NCBI RefSeq assembly: GCF_021155765.1
Contig: NC_060110.1
Location: 18,870,001 to 18,934,000, forward strand
Length of the DNA stretch: 64,000 nt
DNA from: Diprion similis
Lineage: Eukaryota; Arthropoda; Insecta; Hymenoptera; Diprionidae
Reading direction: 5' to 3'
Shown here: one piece after another, positions 48,201 to 62,138 of the stretch
Numbering within the stretch: position 1 is the stretch's first letter
Layout: each line of letters begins with the position of its first letter
Notes under the pieces: generated by a model
Told to the model about the DNA's origin: nothing
Database searches by the model: none
Seen by the model: only the letters and a program-made list of their open reading frames with translations
Position numbers and translations under genes: made by a program

Positions 48201-49393
48201 AACTTAATATTGGAATCTTTGAAACACTGTACTATGGAGCATTAGAAGCCAGCTGCGAAATTGCAGAAAAAGAAGGACCTTATCCAACTTATGAAGGTTC
48301 TCCAGTCAGCAAAGGGGTAAAGCTAAAAATAACCGAATTTAAAACTATCTGTTTATGTAAATCGTTGAGACTAGTTATATTCATTGAGTATGTCGCAATG
48401 TCCTTTAGATTTTGCAGTATGACATGTGGAATGTCACACCAACAGATCTTTGGGACTGGGCAACTCTGAAAGCTAAGATTGCTAAGCACGGCGTACGGAA
48501 TTCGCTACTCATAGCCCCAATGCCGACTGCATCCACTGCACAAATTCTTGGGAACAATGAATCAATCGAAGCTTACACCAGCAATGTTTATACACGCCGA
48601 GTCTTATCTGGGGAATTTCAAATAGTCAATCCCCATTTACTAACAGATCTTACTGCCAAGGATCTATGGGATGAAAATATGAAAAACGAGATTATCGCCA
48701 ATAATGGTTCTGTTCAAGTGAGTTTAAATCTTTAGCCATTGATTGGCCCAAATTTAATTTATTCCATAAAATATGCACGATAATATATCATTTTAATTTA
48801 CAGAATATCGATCGCATTCCTGCAGACTTGAAAGCGTTGTATAAAACAGTATGGGAAATATCCCAGAAGACTGTTTTAAAGATGGCTGTCGATCGTGCAG
48901 CATTTATTGATCAATCACAATCCTTGAATATTCATATGGCAACACCAACGACCGATAAGCTTACATCCATGCACTTTTATGCCTGGAAAAATGTATGTAT
49001 TTATTATTTCAAAGTTTCGAATATTAGATCAATTTAATATTATTGAGAAACTGAGCTAAAATTCTCATTGACGTATGATATTAACATAATCTTACATTCA
49101 TGATTTGTTAGGGCTTGAAGACTGGAATGTACTACCTACGTACAAAGCCTGCTGCAAATGCTTTACAATTTACTGTAGATAAGTCAAAACTGAAGGATGC
49201 ACTTTCTACTTCAAATGGTAATTACACTCCAACAAAAACACAAAATTTGTTGGAGTGCAATTCACCAGATCATAGTGAATGGTTGGAGAAACAGCGGCTA
49301 AAGCAACTCGAAGAAGAACGCGAAAGAGAACTGGATGCAGCGTTAGTTTGTTCGCGAGAGAATGGTGATCAGTGTATGGCGTGTGGTTCCTAG
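45216..49393 (+). CDS. RnrL: Ribonucleoside-diphosphate reductase large subunit (class Ia, alpha)
   Basis: Eleven exons (45216-45252, 45393-45481, 46013-46190, 46567-46930, 47022-47326, 47412-47574, 47656-48041, 48129-48316, 48409-48717, 48804-48992, 49112-49393) join in frame to 829 aa. The enzyme reduces NDPs to dNDPs with the RnrS radical subunit. All key residues are present at a constant +6 offset from human RRM1: the redox pair C224 (in SSCFLL) and C450 (VCNLAS), the radical cysteine C435 with N433 and E437 (SNLCTEI), and the C-terminal shuttle pair in CMACGS. The N-terminal ATP-cone ([20 protein letters not shown]) and the substrate loops [20 protein letters not shown] and [18 protein letters not shown] are conserved. 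The start at 45216 adds MPVPGK before MYVIKR, which aligns with the human start; the ATG at 45234 is the alternative. The C-terminal linker is Glu/Arg-rich and somewhat longer than in human. AATAAA at 50084-50089 is a possible poly(A) signal. Confidence 0.97.
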
Positions 49394-50654
49394 AACAATA
49401 TTCACAATTCGATGAACACTTACTTAGCTAATCTCCATTTGTACATAAGCAAAATGTTTTGTATTCAATTCATTATAATGTAACTGATCTAGCCGTGATT
49501 TTACTGTATTTTTTTAGTACGGATTCGTATCTTACTACATAGAAAGAAGAAAGAAAGAAAAAAATAAGGTGTTGAGTAGTCAAAAACTATTTTTCGTAAA
49601 TCTTTACTTGTCACAGTTCTGCGCTATTAACAGTACTTCTATTTTTTCTACTACTACCATTTTTTCAGTCAAACTGTCTGACAGTAAAATTCATTTCTCC
49701 CCAATCAATATATTACTTTTAATTTAGCCTATAAGTTGTTCCCGTACTGAAAACTTTGAAATTAATATAATTATCAAGTCGTGAAATGATACTGCAAGTG
49801 TGCCCCTAATTTCATAAATATACGATCAATTACTATTTGAAATATTTTCTTACCAATGTTTATTCCTAAAACTGCCCACTTTCAGAGACTTATTAAGATT
49901 ACAATTAACAAGTTCCATGAGGATAGGGTGATTTTCGTAATCAATATTACATCAATATTATCCTCGTGAAACAAGGCCTGCAACATGCAAAAGAAAGGTA
50001 AGAAACGGATAACATTATTTATTTTTTTTTATTCAAGGTATTTCGAATTAAATGTTTAGAAGCAATAATAATTAAATATATGAAATAAAAACCAAAAAAA
50101 ACTTAAATCAGACGTTTCACCTCTTTTACATTGGCCACATTTTCGCTTATTCCTGATTCGACTTTTCATAATTACGTTTTTTTTAATTTGTACTTCTCTT
50201 GGCGCAATCTTGTGCCCTACTACCTTATAAGAAATCATTCGTACAATTGCTTGCCCAACACTGACAGATTTGCGAGGTTCACTATGTTAATGTTGTGAAA
50301 ATTCAGTTGAAAATTATAGTATTTCGAACTTTGCAGCTTGATCGCATAGTGCTTCCTGGCTTCGGTATATTATTAGTATTCAATATTAAATTTTCGAAAA
50401 ATAATATGAGTTAAACATTTTGGAAAATAACACATGTCTGGTATTTTGATATTGTTCTGTGTGTGTACATTCCTGACATCGGTGATGTAATTTACTATAC
50501 CAATATACTGTTATGTATAGTTCTTGGACCAGTCCAAAATACATCTGGTTAATGCAATATACACGGTGGTCAGACTGCTGAATATAATTTAATGTTGTGT
50601 ATGAATAGTATGTTTAAGCGACAATATCAAGCCGAAACAAGCTGCATAGTTTCA

Positions 50655-50720
50655 TAATAATAATAATAATAATAATTATAAGAATAACAATAGTAGTAGT
50701 AGTAATAGTAGTATTATTAT
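50655..50720. repeat. Imperfect trinucleotide microsatellite (TAA/TAG)n
   Basis: Runs of TAA repeats followed by AGT/TAG and TAT repeats, downstream of RnrL. Confidence 0.85.
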
Positions 50721-53700
50721 TAATATAATAAGTGCTCAATAAAACTGTAGATCAATAGTAAATTAATAATTAATAATAATTATTACCAATAATAATGATA
50801 ACTACACGCCACTTCTAATTAATAATTACTGGAAATATACAAAATGTGTAGAAAAAGGAAAGTAAACTGTTTTTATAGCTTATTCTTTAAGGTAAATACA
50901 TAATCGTGTTATGTTGTACCATGTGTTTCAACACTTATCCGAATTTGTTTGGACATACAGAGAACCCAATGTAAAGTAAAATACTCAATGAATGATTTTT
51001 GGAATTTGTAACACGGAATGAGAAAATTACCTCACCAACACCAACAAAATTTCCAAAATATGACCGTGTAACATGTGTGTTAATCAACATATAGTTGTTT
51101 GACATTTTAAATAAAACATATTAAATAGTGTAAGATCTATTTATTGCTGAAGAATACCAATTTTTGTACATCTGTCTCAATAACTGTAACTATACCAACC
51201 AACAAATTATTCAGACCAAACGTTAAATTTTGTGCACCAGTATTTGCAGTAGCACCTTGATAAAGTGCAAATGCAATATTTATATATCATTTTGGTACAT
51301 CCTATTCCGTGCTGCTTACCCAATACTTAATTTGCTGCTGTTTGTGAGTTCTCTGTTTATACCGCAGATCAATTTTGAAACTCATGGTAGGTTTATGCAT
51401 ACTCTGTAGTGTTCATATTTATTTTATGTATAATGGAGTAACAATAAAGCAATATGCAAGGTATCAAGACTACTTTGCTCATTTGGAAAGGGGATTTGAA
51501 AACAGCATATTTTATGAATGGTCATCATAATATACAGTAGCAGTATTGCATTTACTGATCAATGTCTTCCTTGCTTCCGATCCTAGAGAAATTTTAATGT
51601 TGATGAATCGTGTTCAAATAAAAAATAATCATTACAGCGTAAAAAGCCAGCATTCAATATAGTCGTAGTGATATTTACCGTAAAATTGGTCAAGTCATAT
51701 GCTTTTCGAAACCCCCAAATGAGTCTATTTTAATACAGTAAGTATAATATTACTTATGTTTTATAATCTGATTAGCCAATGAATATCCCGCTTCTATGGT
51801 TGCTTGCATCCATTTGTAATATTTCTTTAATTACATACAAACTTTAGCATAGCCTTATATTATAATTAAAACAGCATGGTCAGCAATGTAAGAAAATCAA
51901 CACAGAAGATTTATAAAATTGAAGATTGTTCAGGACACGGGAAACCCAGAAGTTATCTCTGTAAGTAAGTAGGGAGGAACAAAAGTACGTATAATCCTAG
52001 ATAGTTTCTTTTAAATAGCATATATTAATGAAATCTATAATTATATTACTTGCTGCAGCTGACCATTCTGTAATAACATTACAGAGCAACTAAAATCGTC
52101 AAAATTTCAACATGCCCAATTTTGTCTACTTATAGATTAATTATTAATTATCTTTCTTACGATTATTACAATTTTTCCTAAAATTTGCCTAATTCCACCT
52201 AATCACTTTGAACTACATGATTGGTTTCTCAGTCAATGTACGTACATTTTTTTTCTAATATCAAATTTTAAGTGAGCCGATGCCGAATGCAGTTTTGACG
52301 ATCTTAGTTCAAATATATATACGTGTATATATTTTTTCTTTTTTTAAAATTATTTATGCTGTAATGACTGACAAAGGTGACAATTGTCAGTAGATATACG
52401 ACAGTCACCCTAGGTTTACCCTAGATTAAAATTTTCTCACAATCTTCATGGAATAGACGATATTATAGCAAAGAGATAACGTGACATGTGTATGTAATAT
52501 TTTAAGTAATAATGACAACTATGAATACATCATATGTTAATGTTATTAATCATCATAGTAATATATCAGTAAATATTAACCAGTAAATAATAATCGTCAG
52601 AATATAATGAAGTTATAAATACATCACAGAGATTTATGTTTTTTTTTTTTTTAATTATTTTCTTTTATACATATTCATGTTGCATGAATCGAGAGAGTGC
52701 ATTTCGAATCGTTAAATTGAATCATTCATGAACAGTTTGTTATACATAATCTCACGATACAACTGTGGCTCCCAGATTATACTCAAAACTACCATGCACT
52801 GTCTCGATATTACCCTTTTCAGTTAATTATTCAATAGGTTAATGGGTACGAATTGAGTGTTGAACAGAAAACCAAAAAAATTGTTGCTACTATACGTCTT
52901 TCATTTATTTCATGTAATATCCATGTAATCAGCATGTATACCTATGCGTACGGTACGAATTTTGATTAATTTCAAAGCAATGTAACGATATACCTACGTT
53001 ACCATTATTAAAGTGACTATGAGCTTCTGTACATGTAGTGGAAACTTGCGTAATTAGATGTTTGTTTATGTATATTAACTACAAACGTTTACAATCAAAG
53101 TCAGTGGCAGTCTGTTCTGTGGTAACTGTGTTTACGAAGTACAATCAATCATGGCTTAAAAGTATTCGCGATTAACCATTTTCACACGTACGATGTAAAC
53201 GCAGTATGAGTGAGGAACTTTTTATTTTACTTTATATATGCCCGCAAACACCAGTTCATTGCTATAATATAAATTATAGCCTGATTTTCTTTACTCCAGG
53301 TTTGGATGAAAGTTTGGTCATGTATTTGCAAATGATCACTAGTTTACCGATTTTCCTTTTTCTACAATTACGATAATGTTTACTGGATTTTGAATGATGA
53401 TTCAAAGTGGATCAAAATGCAGTACATAGTTTACTAAAAATTTGTAGGATGTACATGCTATGCTTTATATGGTATAAAAATTGGATCTTACAAATGCCAA
53501 GTAATCTCAATTGAAAAAAAGTAATCATCACATCGAAAATTGGAAATAATTGTCAACTGCCATCCTATCCTAAAGTAAGAGAAAACTGTCTACTACCGCT
53601 AACGTTTCACATTAGTAACCGGGTATCATTTTCATATCAACTATAGTCTGCACTGATTGTAGAATAAAAAAAATGTTTTTCAAACAGTTTACACATTTTC

Positions 53701-56700
53701 ACAGTACTATAATATATTCACTTTTCTCCATGCTTAACTCGCCCATATTAAATACTACTCAGTTCTGTTCCTGTTTTCAAACTGGAACCCATTTCCTCTC
53801 CATCATTTATACTAAATCCTAGCTATCAGCGACTGAATATTGCAGGTCATGATACAACAATATAATACCGAGCATGCTGCAACACAGTGTTCTTAATTAC
53901 AATTTTCAATTAAGTATTACATCAAATGAACAAAGTATTCTCATGATGTAAACGTGGTATTAGATACTGACATAATATTTCAACAAAAATGTTGAATCAG
54001 TAGAAAGAGCCGTATTTCAGATGGAAAATTTCACCTCTTGTAAGGAAATTCACCTTGTCAGTCGCCAATCGCTACAAAGTTCGAAATTATCTACACTTAA
54101 TGTTAATTTCGTAATCGTTCACTCGTAATCTGCACAGCCTAATCCACTTGTCTAATATACTTTGAGAATTCAATGATGATTGATTAATGGTAATGATTAC
54201 TACCCAGCTATGCCCTGCAGGTCATATCCTATGATAATTCGTTCAACAAGAAGTGAGATAATGCTATTAGATTTAATGTCACATCTACTACCAACTATAC
54301 CAGATGCACTGCAATTTTTGTGAATTTTAAAGAATTGCTCTATATTGCTGGCATATCATTTGCAAAGATTTTAAGCTGTGTTAAAAATACTCAGCCATGA
54401 AAACGTTATTAAAATCGACTCATCTCCATATGAATATTTATTGGATATCACTAATCCAATCCTTAATGAAATAATTAGATTCTATTTTTGAAAGCTAAGA
54501 TTAATAGAATTGAATAAGTTTGATGACTCTATCAAAATATATGAAAAATAGTAGATGAAAAAAAGTTGGAAGCTATTTTGATGTATTCACTCACTTCTTG
54601 GTTCTATTAAAAGACTATCGGAGTAGAAGCGCCGGTATCAATGCTTCTGGTCACTTAGCCAACGGCAACATAAGTCTGAATAAATGCGTGTATAATATAG
54701 GAAATTATCAACATTGTTGAAAATTAAAAAAACAGCAACCTCATTTGTAAATTCCGAGAAAAATTCAAATCCTGAAAATTATTATTTTCAATTGTTCTCA
54801 AACTCGACACATTTTTCCACCATGGTAGTATAAATTGGGTTGAAGATTGTTACAACAATAAAGCATTCCATACTCTGGAAACTTAGATTTCAATGTTTAG
54901 AGTTCAGTAACTCGTTTCTATACAAATTTTCTCTGAGGATGTTACTGTTTTCATTTCGTGACAAGTTATTGGTTTAATCATGTCCTGCATTGTATTCATT
55001 TTTGAACTCCGGAAGTCTTCTCCGTACGTATATGCTAGGTGGGATGAAGTTAATGCCTATCTGACCCGCTGCAGGTGTAGAGTTGGTACGATTGCATAAT
55101 ACTAATGTGCATACGCTAATCTGAATACTCGAAAATGATCTAGTAATATAATTCAGATGTAGAAAAGTCATGAATCAAAACTGTGCCTAATTATTAAAAA
55201 TTATTGCAATTTGGTATCTGCTTACCCTCCAATTTATATAACGAATAGAATTTAATAAATAATCTAATACATTCACTAGAAATTTAGTTGCTAAGCCTAC
55301 GCACACTTGGAATACACATCGAAGTAATCTTGTGAGTGGTAGAATGACAAAAAACATTGTGGTCATGCACGCACTAAGTCTCAAAGTTATTTCAGATTAT
55401 CTTTAAATATAAATTGTGTACGAATAGTGTATGCCTATAGATGCGTGCTCTTGTTAAAGACATATACAGAAGCACGCACGAAGGTCTTTGCGTGTTTTTC
55501 ATCATATGTGTGTATTCACCCATGTATTCGGTGTGTACTTGAATACTCGTTATACAGAACATTCCATAGAATCGTTTAAGTTCCCAGTGAGTAAAAAAAT
55601 TTGGTTGACTTGGGCATCATTTATAAACTGGCCAGAGTCAGACAACTTCAAGTTATAATACTTTCCATTCTTTTTGAGAAAGCTATCGATAAGAAATATA
55701 TTTCGTCTCTAGTAATAAAAGAATTGTGGAAAATTTGAAGTTTCCCAAAGAGTTGTTATTATAATTTTGAAAAGCAAGTTTACATCTCCAAACTCTGAAG
55801 TCTTTAGACCAGATTCATTCAATTGTAAACATTTAAATTTATTTATGATGTAAATATTCCACATAGAGTAGTCTTGAAAAATCGAATAAAATCTCATCGT
55901 CACACTCTGCCTAGGACATTTCGTGTGAATAATATTATTCCAAATTACCTAAAAGGCCCTGGCTGTTTCATAGAAAACCTTGTAAGGTTTTTAAACGGTT
56001 TTCCTGGAACCACCCTGTATAAATGCGAATAATCCGATTTTATGTTATGCAGGTAATTGGACTTAACAATCTTACAAGTTTTTCCCGTACGTAGCATAGA
56101 GCAACAAATGTTGAATCGAGCAATGCAGATGTACGAGTTATTAAATGATTGCATGATGTAAGCTCACCTGCACAATGAGCAAAATAATATCTCTCGGTTT
56201 CATTATTACAACAAGCAAAGATACTTGATGTTCTTTGAACGGTGATATACTAGACAAACATCTAGAGAACATGGTTTCGAAATATACTGTTCAGGAACAA
56301 CACACTTTTCACGCGAGTAAGCTCGTTAAATGCAATCAAACTAATACACGTCAGGCCCATTCTTTTATTTCACTTGTAGTAACCACTAATGCTACGTATT
56401 GAATAACTCATGCAATACAACATAGTTATATTACTCTTCTTAGAGTATCGTAGTACCTAGGATCACGCGTGTCACGTATACAACATTGCTAATTTATATA
56501 CATACAGTACAATACAGTTACAGAGTAGTGTCACATTTAATATTAATACATAATATTAATCATTTTTTTTATAACTGTAATTATTCTTTCTGCTCATAAT
56601 GATGATAGTATCATTAGATTTTCACCGTGTACGAATTAAACAATTCCTACTGACCTACTTTCCTAAAAAGTTACTCGATTACTTATTCTTAGTTCTGTTT

Positions 56701-56778
56701 ATCATATTGTAGATATTATTTTCATACACTATTCTTAATATTATTGATCATATCGTTCATTACTCAATATCCATTGTA

Positions 56779-56865
56779 GAAAATAATAATAATAATGATA
56801 ATAAAAGTGAAAATAATAGTAATAATAATAATGATAATAATAGTAATAATGATGATGATGATAAC
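56779..56865. repeat. Imperfect trinucleotide microsatellite (TAA/TGA)n
   Basis: AATAATAATAATGATAATAA-type repeat, ending in GATGATGATGATAA. The His/Tyr-rich minus-strand frame across it is an artefact of the repeat. Confidence 0.85.
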
Positions 56866-58790
56866 TGCAAATGTCCATCATAATTGGGTATGAATTATTA
56901 TTAATAATATAAAAGTAACATAACAGAGAGACACGAAACAAAAAAAATTTACATACCAGGGCTCCCATTGGTCAGTCAGTCAGTCTATGGATACTCTGAA
57001 CCTTTTCAGAGGGCGTAAAGTTTGTAAGAAACTAAGGTGGTACACCGTTTTCCAATTGATATTTCAAAAAACTGATTTGAACAAGAATATTTTTTGACAA
57101 TAAATCATTTATCGGTTTATCATACTCAAAACATACCTGGATAGGTGTGGTCCTACCTGTGTCTACATGTTACGAGGTAGAATTAATATCATAGCAGTGA
57201 TTCCAATCACTGACTGACTCTGTCATTCTAACTCTAGAGCTACATGTTTACAAAGGAACAAAAGTCTCGGTACTCGATATTTGGCACAGATTAAACAAAA
57301 TTCAATGAAATTCCATCATGGTGCGAATCTGAATGCCAGAAAAACGAATCGCAACCGTTTATATGCACTACATACTTTTATTACATCTTAATGTGTGTCA
57401 AATATTAAGTATGAATATTTTGATTTTTTTTAATTATTATTATTTTTTTTGTGGTTTTCAACAATGACTAAAAACATTGAGAAACGTATTTTTTATCATC
57501 AGTTTTCTGTAACAACGTAAAAAAACGTAAATCTTATAATACAGCGTACTTTTAAGAATTAGGAATATTATTGTTATAATAATGTTAATCTTAAGCCTAC
57601 CTTACTGGAGAAAAACACTTACTCGATCTGTGAAAACATAAAAACAATTGTCCATCGAGCGAGATTCAGAACAGGTGAGTGTTCTTTGTTAATTCGTAGA
57701 ATATATAGAAAAATCGGATGTATTTACAAGAAAGTTCGATTATATACGATTTTTTAGGGGTGTATATATAATGATAATAAATACAAAATGATTTACTTTG
57801 ACTCCGTAATTGCAATAATCAACGTTCTATGTATCAAAACAAAAAACGAAAGGATAATAATTAACGGAAATGGTCACATGCTGCGTCTGAATAAACTTTT
57901 TCAAGAAACATCTTCGAAGATTGTAGTATAGTAGCAGAATTTTGAAGATCAATGTCGTATAGTGCACATCAACTTTAGTTGAACATCAAAATTTGCAATG
58001 GATTTGTTTAGATCATAACAAACAACCGTGTGTAACCGATAGTGAATACTTGACATCAATTATAACGTCGATGTCTCATTTTATATAAACATTGTTCAAT
58101 GGGTAGTGAAAACTGAATTCAAGATCATGTAAGATTGACTAATTTTTGTGTCAGGTTTCTCATTCACATGATAATTTAACAGTTATAATCCAGTTTCCTA
58201 GTCGTATAAAATGTAGGCGTGAAAATCTTACATTTTTCAACAATTGTATATAAAACATCAAATCGCAGTATTTGGACCACTTTTTAAAGAATCTAGAAAT
58301 TCTTTGAGCGACCATTCTTATATAATAGTAATTATTTGAACTTGGTCAGGAAATTCAGGTGTTCTTATGTCATCAAATTAATAAACTTTGACCCACATCC
58401 TACATACTCGCAAATCTATGATATACTTGCAATACTGTAGCGAGTTTAAAGACATGTTCACGAGTCATGATTTATCAATTCGCTTGGCGAATCTACCGCT
58501 ATCGAAAAGTAAGAAAAGTTTTTGTTTGAAATGCCCTTTTCACACGAAAATTAGGAATTATAGAAATTAGATTTCTATTGAATCTTTGTTACATGATTTG
58601 TTGAAAAACAGAATAAACTTTACTACAAACAGAAGGCCGTTGAAAATTGCGTATTAAAGAGTCGAGTAAATGATAAAAAAAAGAAAAGAAATTGCAACAA
58701 AATATCGAAGAAGTTATCTGCAAATTTTTAAGTAAAGTCAATGTACTGGGATCGTAGGTATTAATGTTTTGAGCGTGGCGTGATGGACGA

Positions 58791-60536
58791 TCACGAATGT
58801 TTGACAACAATAACACCAGGTCGTTGCTGGGCTTGCTGTTGAGAATGAAACTGAAGGAAGTTGTTCATTTCTGCATGTAGCAACCGTTTAGTCGTTGTCG
58901 CTGGTGCCACAGTTGGTTTGTTTGTAAGAGCTAATGGTACATCCTGTGCTGGTTCATCGCTGAACAAGTGATCACCTTCTAAGTGGCGTATCGCTTCGAC
59001 AATGGTTTCCAGGTTTTGGCGTGACGTATTAGCAAGGTATAGCCTTGCTTGTGGCGTACCATCGTCTAACGAGTTTGCTGGCGAGGGCAACCTAGAATAC
59101 AAAAACACGTTTACTTTAACAGTATTGAATATAAAGATGTGTCATTTTTGCTTATGGCGAATAGATTTTGAGGTAGCGAAAGAAACGGTATTTCTATGGG
59201 TTCTCAAGGGTAATTCTGCTGCCGAAACTACTGAGATCATACATGGTCAAGAAAATATTAAGAATACAAACCTTTCAACCTCAACTTTGGGTTCTGCTTT
59301 CATTGCAGCTTCGAGGACGCTGGGTAATCGCTGCGGTTCAACAGGTGGGGAAAATGGTCTTGTCGGACTTGTGGGTATAAACTGAGAAGGAACGTTTTTG
59401 AATTCAATTGGAGCCGTCGAGTACGGCACATGTGTTGGTGAGAACGATCCAAGTTTTTGTTTGGTAGGCGTGGAGAATACCTGATTCTGAGAAAAGCTAC
59501 CAATCTTAGGAGTGGTGGGGCGAGACACTTCCTCTTTTATTTCATCTGGTACCATTTCTGGAAGTGGGGATGGGGATGGACTGGGATCTGGGGTCGTCGT
59601 TTCGACAGTTTGCGTCGAACCTACGGGAGGTAGAGCGACCACAGATACAACTTGTAACGAGGCAACTGCTTCCTCAGTTTCTTGGGCCATCACGTTGTCA
59701 GTATGCTCGATCACCTGCAGAACAGAAGGCAAATCATTAACTTGAGGATTGGTAAGAAATCAGAGAAACTTGATTCAAAAATAGGCGTTAATTTGAATAT
59801 TGCTATACAGTCCATACAATATGGCAAGAACTTATGATCCATTTGAATTATTATTTTGCAGCACAAACCTCGTGTGGTTGATAAGCGATAAGTTGATTAT
59901 CCCTAAATCTTTCAGGATAAATTTGACTTTGAAGAGCCCTCATCTGTTCCTCGACGCGTACCCTCGCACGACGTTCTCTTTCCAACTGTCGTCTCAGCTC
60001 GGAAACGTCACTGCTTGATACCGAATGTGCATCCGCAGAGACAGTAATTACAGATAATGGCTCAGGAGACATACTCCCTAATCCTTCATCCCCGCTCTCG
60101 TTAACATGCATTGGTAAGCTAACAACGACTGCTGGAAAAAAGAAAACAATACTATTCATCTAATCACTATCAAAACGACTCTCCGTGAAATGGTTTTTCC
60201 TCTATTTTACTGAAAAAAGAAGACTCAAATCTATACAGTCTCTGATTGCGTCCAACCGTAGAAATGACCTCAGAAACGTCGGGTTTGAAGAGGATGAATA
60301 AAAAAAAAACGAAAGAAAACAACAAAAAAAACCGTACATTTGAATAGTGTTCAATAACTCAAAGATATATCAGTGGATATCATACCTTGGTTGTCGGCCT
60401 TGCGTTTTTTGATTGGTACATCGCCTCCTTCATGCTGGTTCACCAATCGCTTGAGTTGACAATTTTGCGATAACAGCTGCGTCTTCTCCTGCTCCAACTG
60501 ATAAATGTATTCGGCCGTTTGCTGCAATATCGCCGC
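58791..60536 (-). CDS. crp: AP-4/cropped bHLH-leucine-zipper transcription factor, 3' exons only
   Basis: Four exons (60386-60536, 59869-60131, 59272-59714, 58791-59091) give 385 C-terminal residues. The first begins AAILQQTAEYIYQLEQEKTQ, helix 2 of the HLH running into the first leucine zipper; this matches TFAP4 almost residue for residue. A KKRK basic patch follows, then a second heptad region (ELRRQLERERRARVRVEEQM) ending IYPERF, as in TFAP4 (MYPEK). A long Ser/Thr/Pro-rich activation-type region (PSPSPSPLP, SPTRPFSPP) leads to the family signature NTSRQNLETIVEAIRHLEGD. TFAP4 dimers bind CAGCTG E-boxes; Drosophila cropped controls growth and tracheal branching. The basic region and helix 1 exon should end just before 60536 in phase 0, but was not found in 60537-64000, so the gene is incomplete in this window. 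Confidence 0.92.
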
Positions 60537-61139
60537 CTAAAACAGACAATGAAAAACGGTCAAGTCACAATCGGATGTAGGGATCGCCGAAAAGCTTTGT
60601 CGATTCGTGACACTTGGATAAAGTCAAGTTAAAATTTATTATGAGCAACGACTCGATGCGCTCTCGTCTACTTTGTGCTTCTAATCTGTACAGGAGGAAA
60701 ACATTGGATGTCCACTTAATTTCCTTGCGTGGGTATACCTTACGTGTGCGACCTACAGGAAGTTTTGAACAGTATTCAGATCGTTAAACACAGATCGAGG
60801 TGCAGATTGGACTTCGAATTACGCATTGTCGCTTATAGAGGCAGGAAATAAAGAGGTAATCAAACATTGTGCATATCTCCCTTCGTACCTTTTCATCATT
60901 TGACCAGGTATAATGTGGTTCAACTTTTTTCAGCGAGCTGAGCTAACAATAATAAGGTTGGGTAAACAAGTGTCTATCCTCCAATGCATTTTGCATTACC
61001 GATACGAGTATTATTGAGCATAATTCGCAAATCCCAAAGGGCTGAGAAATAGAAAAACATTTCTCTATGATTTTTATACAAGTAATTTTAGTTTCGTGTT
61101 GCGATCGCGATTCTTGCGGTCATGCGATCTTGCAATACC

Positions 61140-61140
<1 letters not shown>

Positions 61141-61171
<31 letters not shown>
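61141..61171. repeat. Poly(T) run of 31
   Basis: Uninterrupted T31 within the presumed crp intron, followed by GCAG. It would be a poly(A) tail for a minus-strand retro-insertion, but no element body was recognised. Confidence 0.8.
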
Positions 61172-61173
<2 letters not shown>

Positions 61174-61622
61174 AGTATGTACATGAAACAAGGGTGTCCA
61201 TTTTTATAATGGCCACCGCGATGAAATGCGCAAATTTACGACAGGCGATCCGTCTTAATATTTTATATCGTTCGTTGCTGTGCCTGTGGGGCGGTATTGC
61301 TAGAATTATAGTCATATTGCATTTTTTTACCGCGATAATTCGCCGTTACATCGCAAGAGGGGATATACACTTAAATTGCATTTTTTGTAGCATAATAAAA
61401 CCAGCGTTACTGCCACGTCCAGAGTTCTAACGCTGGTGGGATTAAATTGAAATGGTATTTCTTTTTTAATACCCAATGCGAAAGTCAGTTTACAACTTAT
61501 ACGTCCTATACCTTCTTTCTTTCGTTCTCTCCTGCTTTCCTTCGTTCTTTCGCTTTTTCACCGCCATGCGAAAAAACATTGCACGCAGATGCACGGTGTA
61601 GCAATACCGGTAGCGTTCCGCG

Positions 61623-61669
61623 TGACGTCAGGTCAACCATATTGTCACGTTGGCATCGGATATCACGTG
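61623..61669. promoter_or_regulatory. CRE palindrome and CACGTG E-box upstream of the desaturase
   Basis: TGACGTCA at 61623-61630 and CACGTG at 61664-61669 lie in a locally CpG-rich block about 500 bp before the likely desaturase start. They are plausible promoter sites; either could be chance. Confidence 0.35.
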
Positions 61670-62138
61670 TAGTAAACAAGAATGACCTCGAAAAGGGTTG
61701 ACGAAAACAAAGCGTAAATTGATACGCTACGCCATGCCCGAGGGGCCGAACACTGCGTACCGGGGCTTCGATCGCGTTTCACACCTGCCAAGAGTCGACA
61801 GGTGGTGATCGAAGATACGCTGCCAGCAGGGTGTACCTTCGTCGTCTTCTTTCAGGTAATTGCAGTCGGTTAAAAAGAGATTATATCTTCGTTCAACTGG
61901 TATTGCGCAATGGTAGCCCATCGCCGTTTCCTCGTTGAGTCAACTACCCGGGGGTTATCGATCTAAAAGATATTCGGAAAGCAGATTTCCACGACCCTCG
62001 ACTCATTGATGACAAGGGGGAAATAAAACGAAAGGTGCACGCGCCGCCCTTGATCCTCGTGTCGAATCATAGCTGAAGGCTTCCTCGTCGATTAGTCCAT
62101 TCGATAACAGCTACTGTTCGTAACCTCACTAGTAGAAA

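Larger units (their letters stand above)
49394..58790. other. 9.4-kb stretch without a recognisable gene
   Basis: AT-rich throughout. I found no exon with protein-like composition on either strand. It contains the RnrL 3' region and, on the minus strand, the crp 3' untranslated region of unknown length. (TAA)n/(TAG)n tracts lie at about 50659-50715 and trinucleotide (TAA/TGA)n tracts at about 56779-56865. The minus-strand frame over the latter is a His/Tyr-rich translation of the repeat. A GTCAGTCAGTCAGTC run lies near 56973-56987. Confidence 0.5.
60537..62138. other. crp intron and upstream region of the desaturase gene
   Basis: No bHLH basic-region exon could be found on the minus strand. 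The poly(T) run 61141-61171 is described separately. Around 61600-62130 the sequence is GC- and CpG-richer, with TGACGTCA at 61623-61630 and the E-box CACGTG at 61664-61669, consistent with a promoter for the plus-strand desaturase. The minus-strand frame 61727-61921 (64 aa) is unrecognised. Confidence 0.45.

Noticed and set aside
56741-56968. His/Tyr-rich minus-strand frame
   Set aside because: Translation of a trinucleotide microsatellite.
61727-61921. 64-aa minus-strand frame as the missing crp exon
   Set aside because: It has none of the basic-region or helix 1 residues expected for TFAP4 and does not end at a suitable phase-0 donor.
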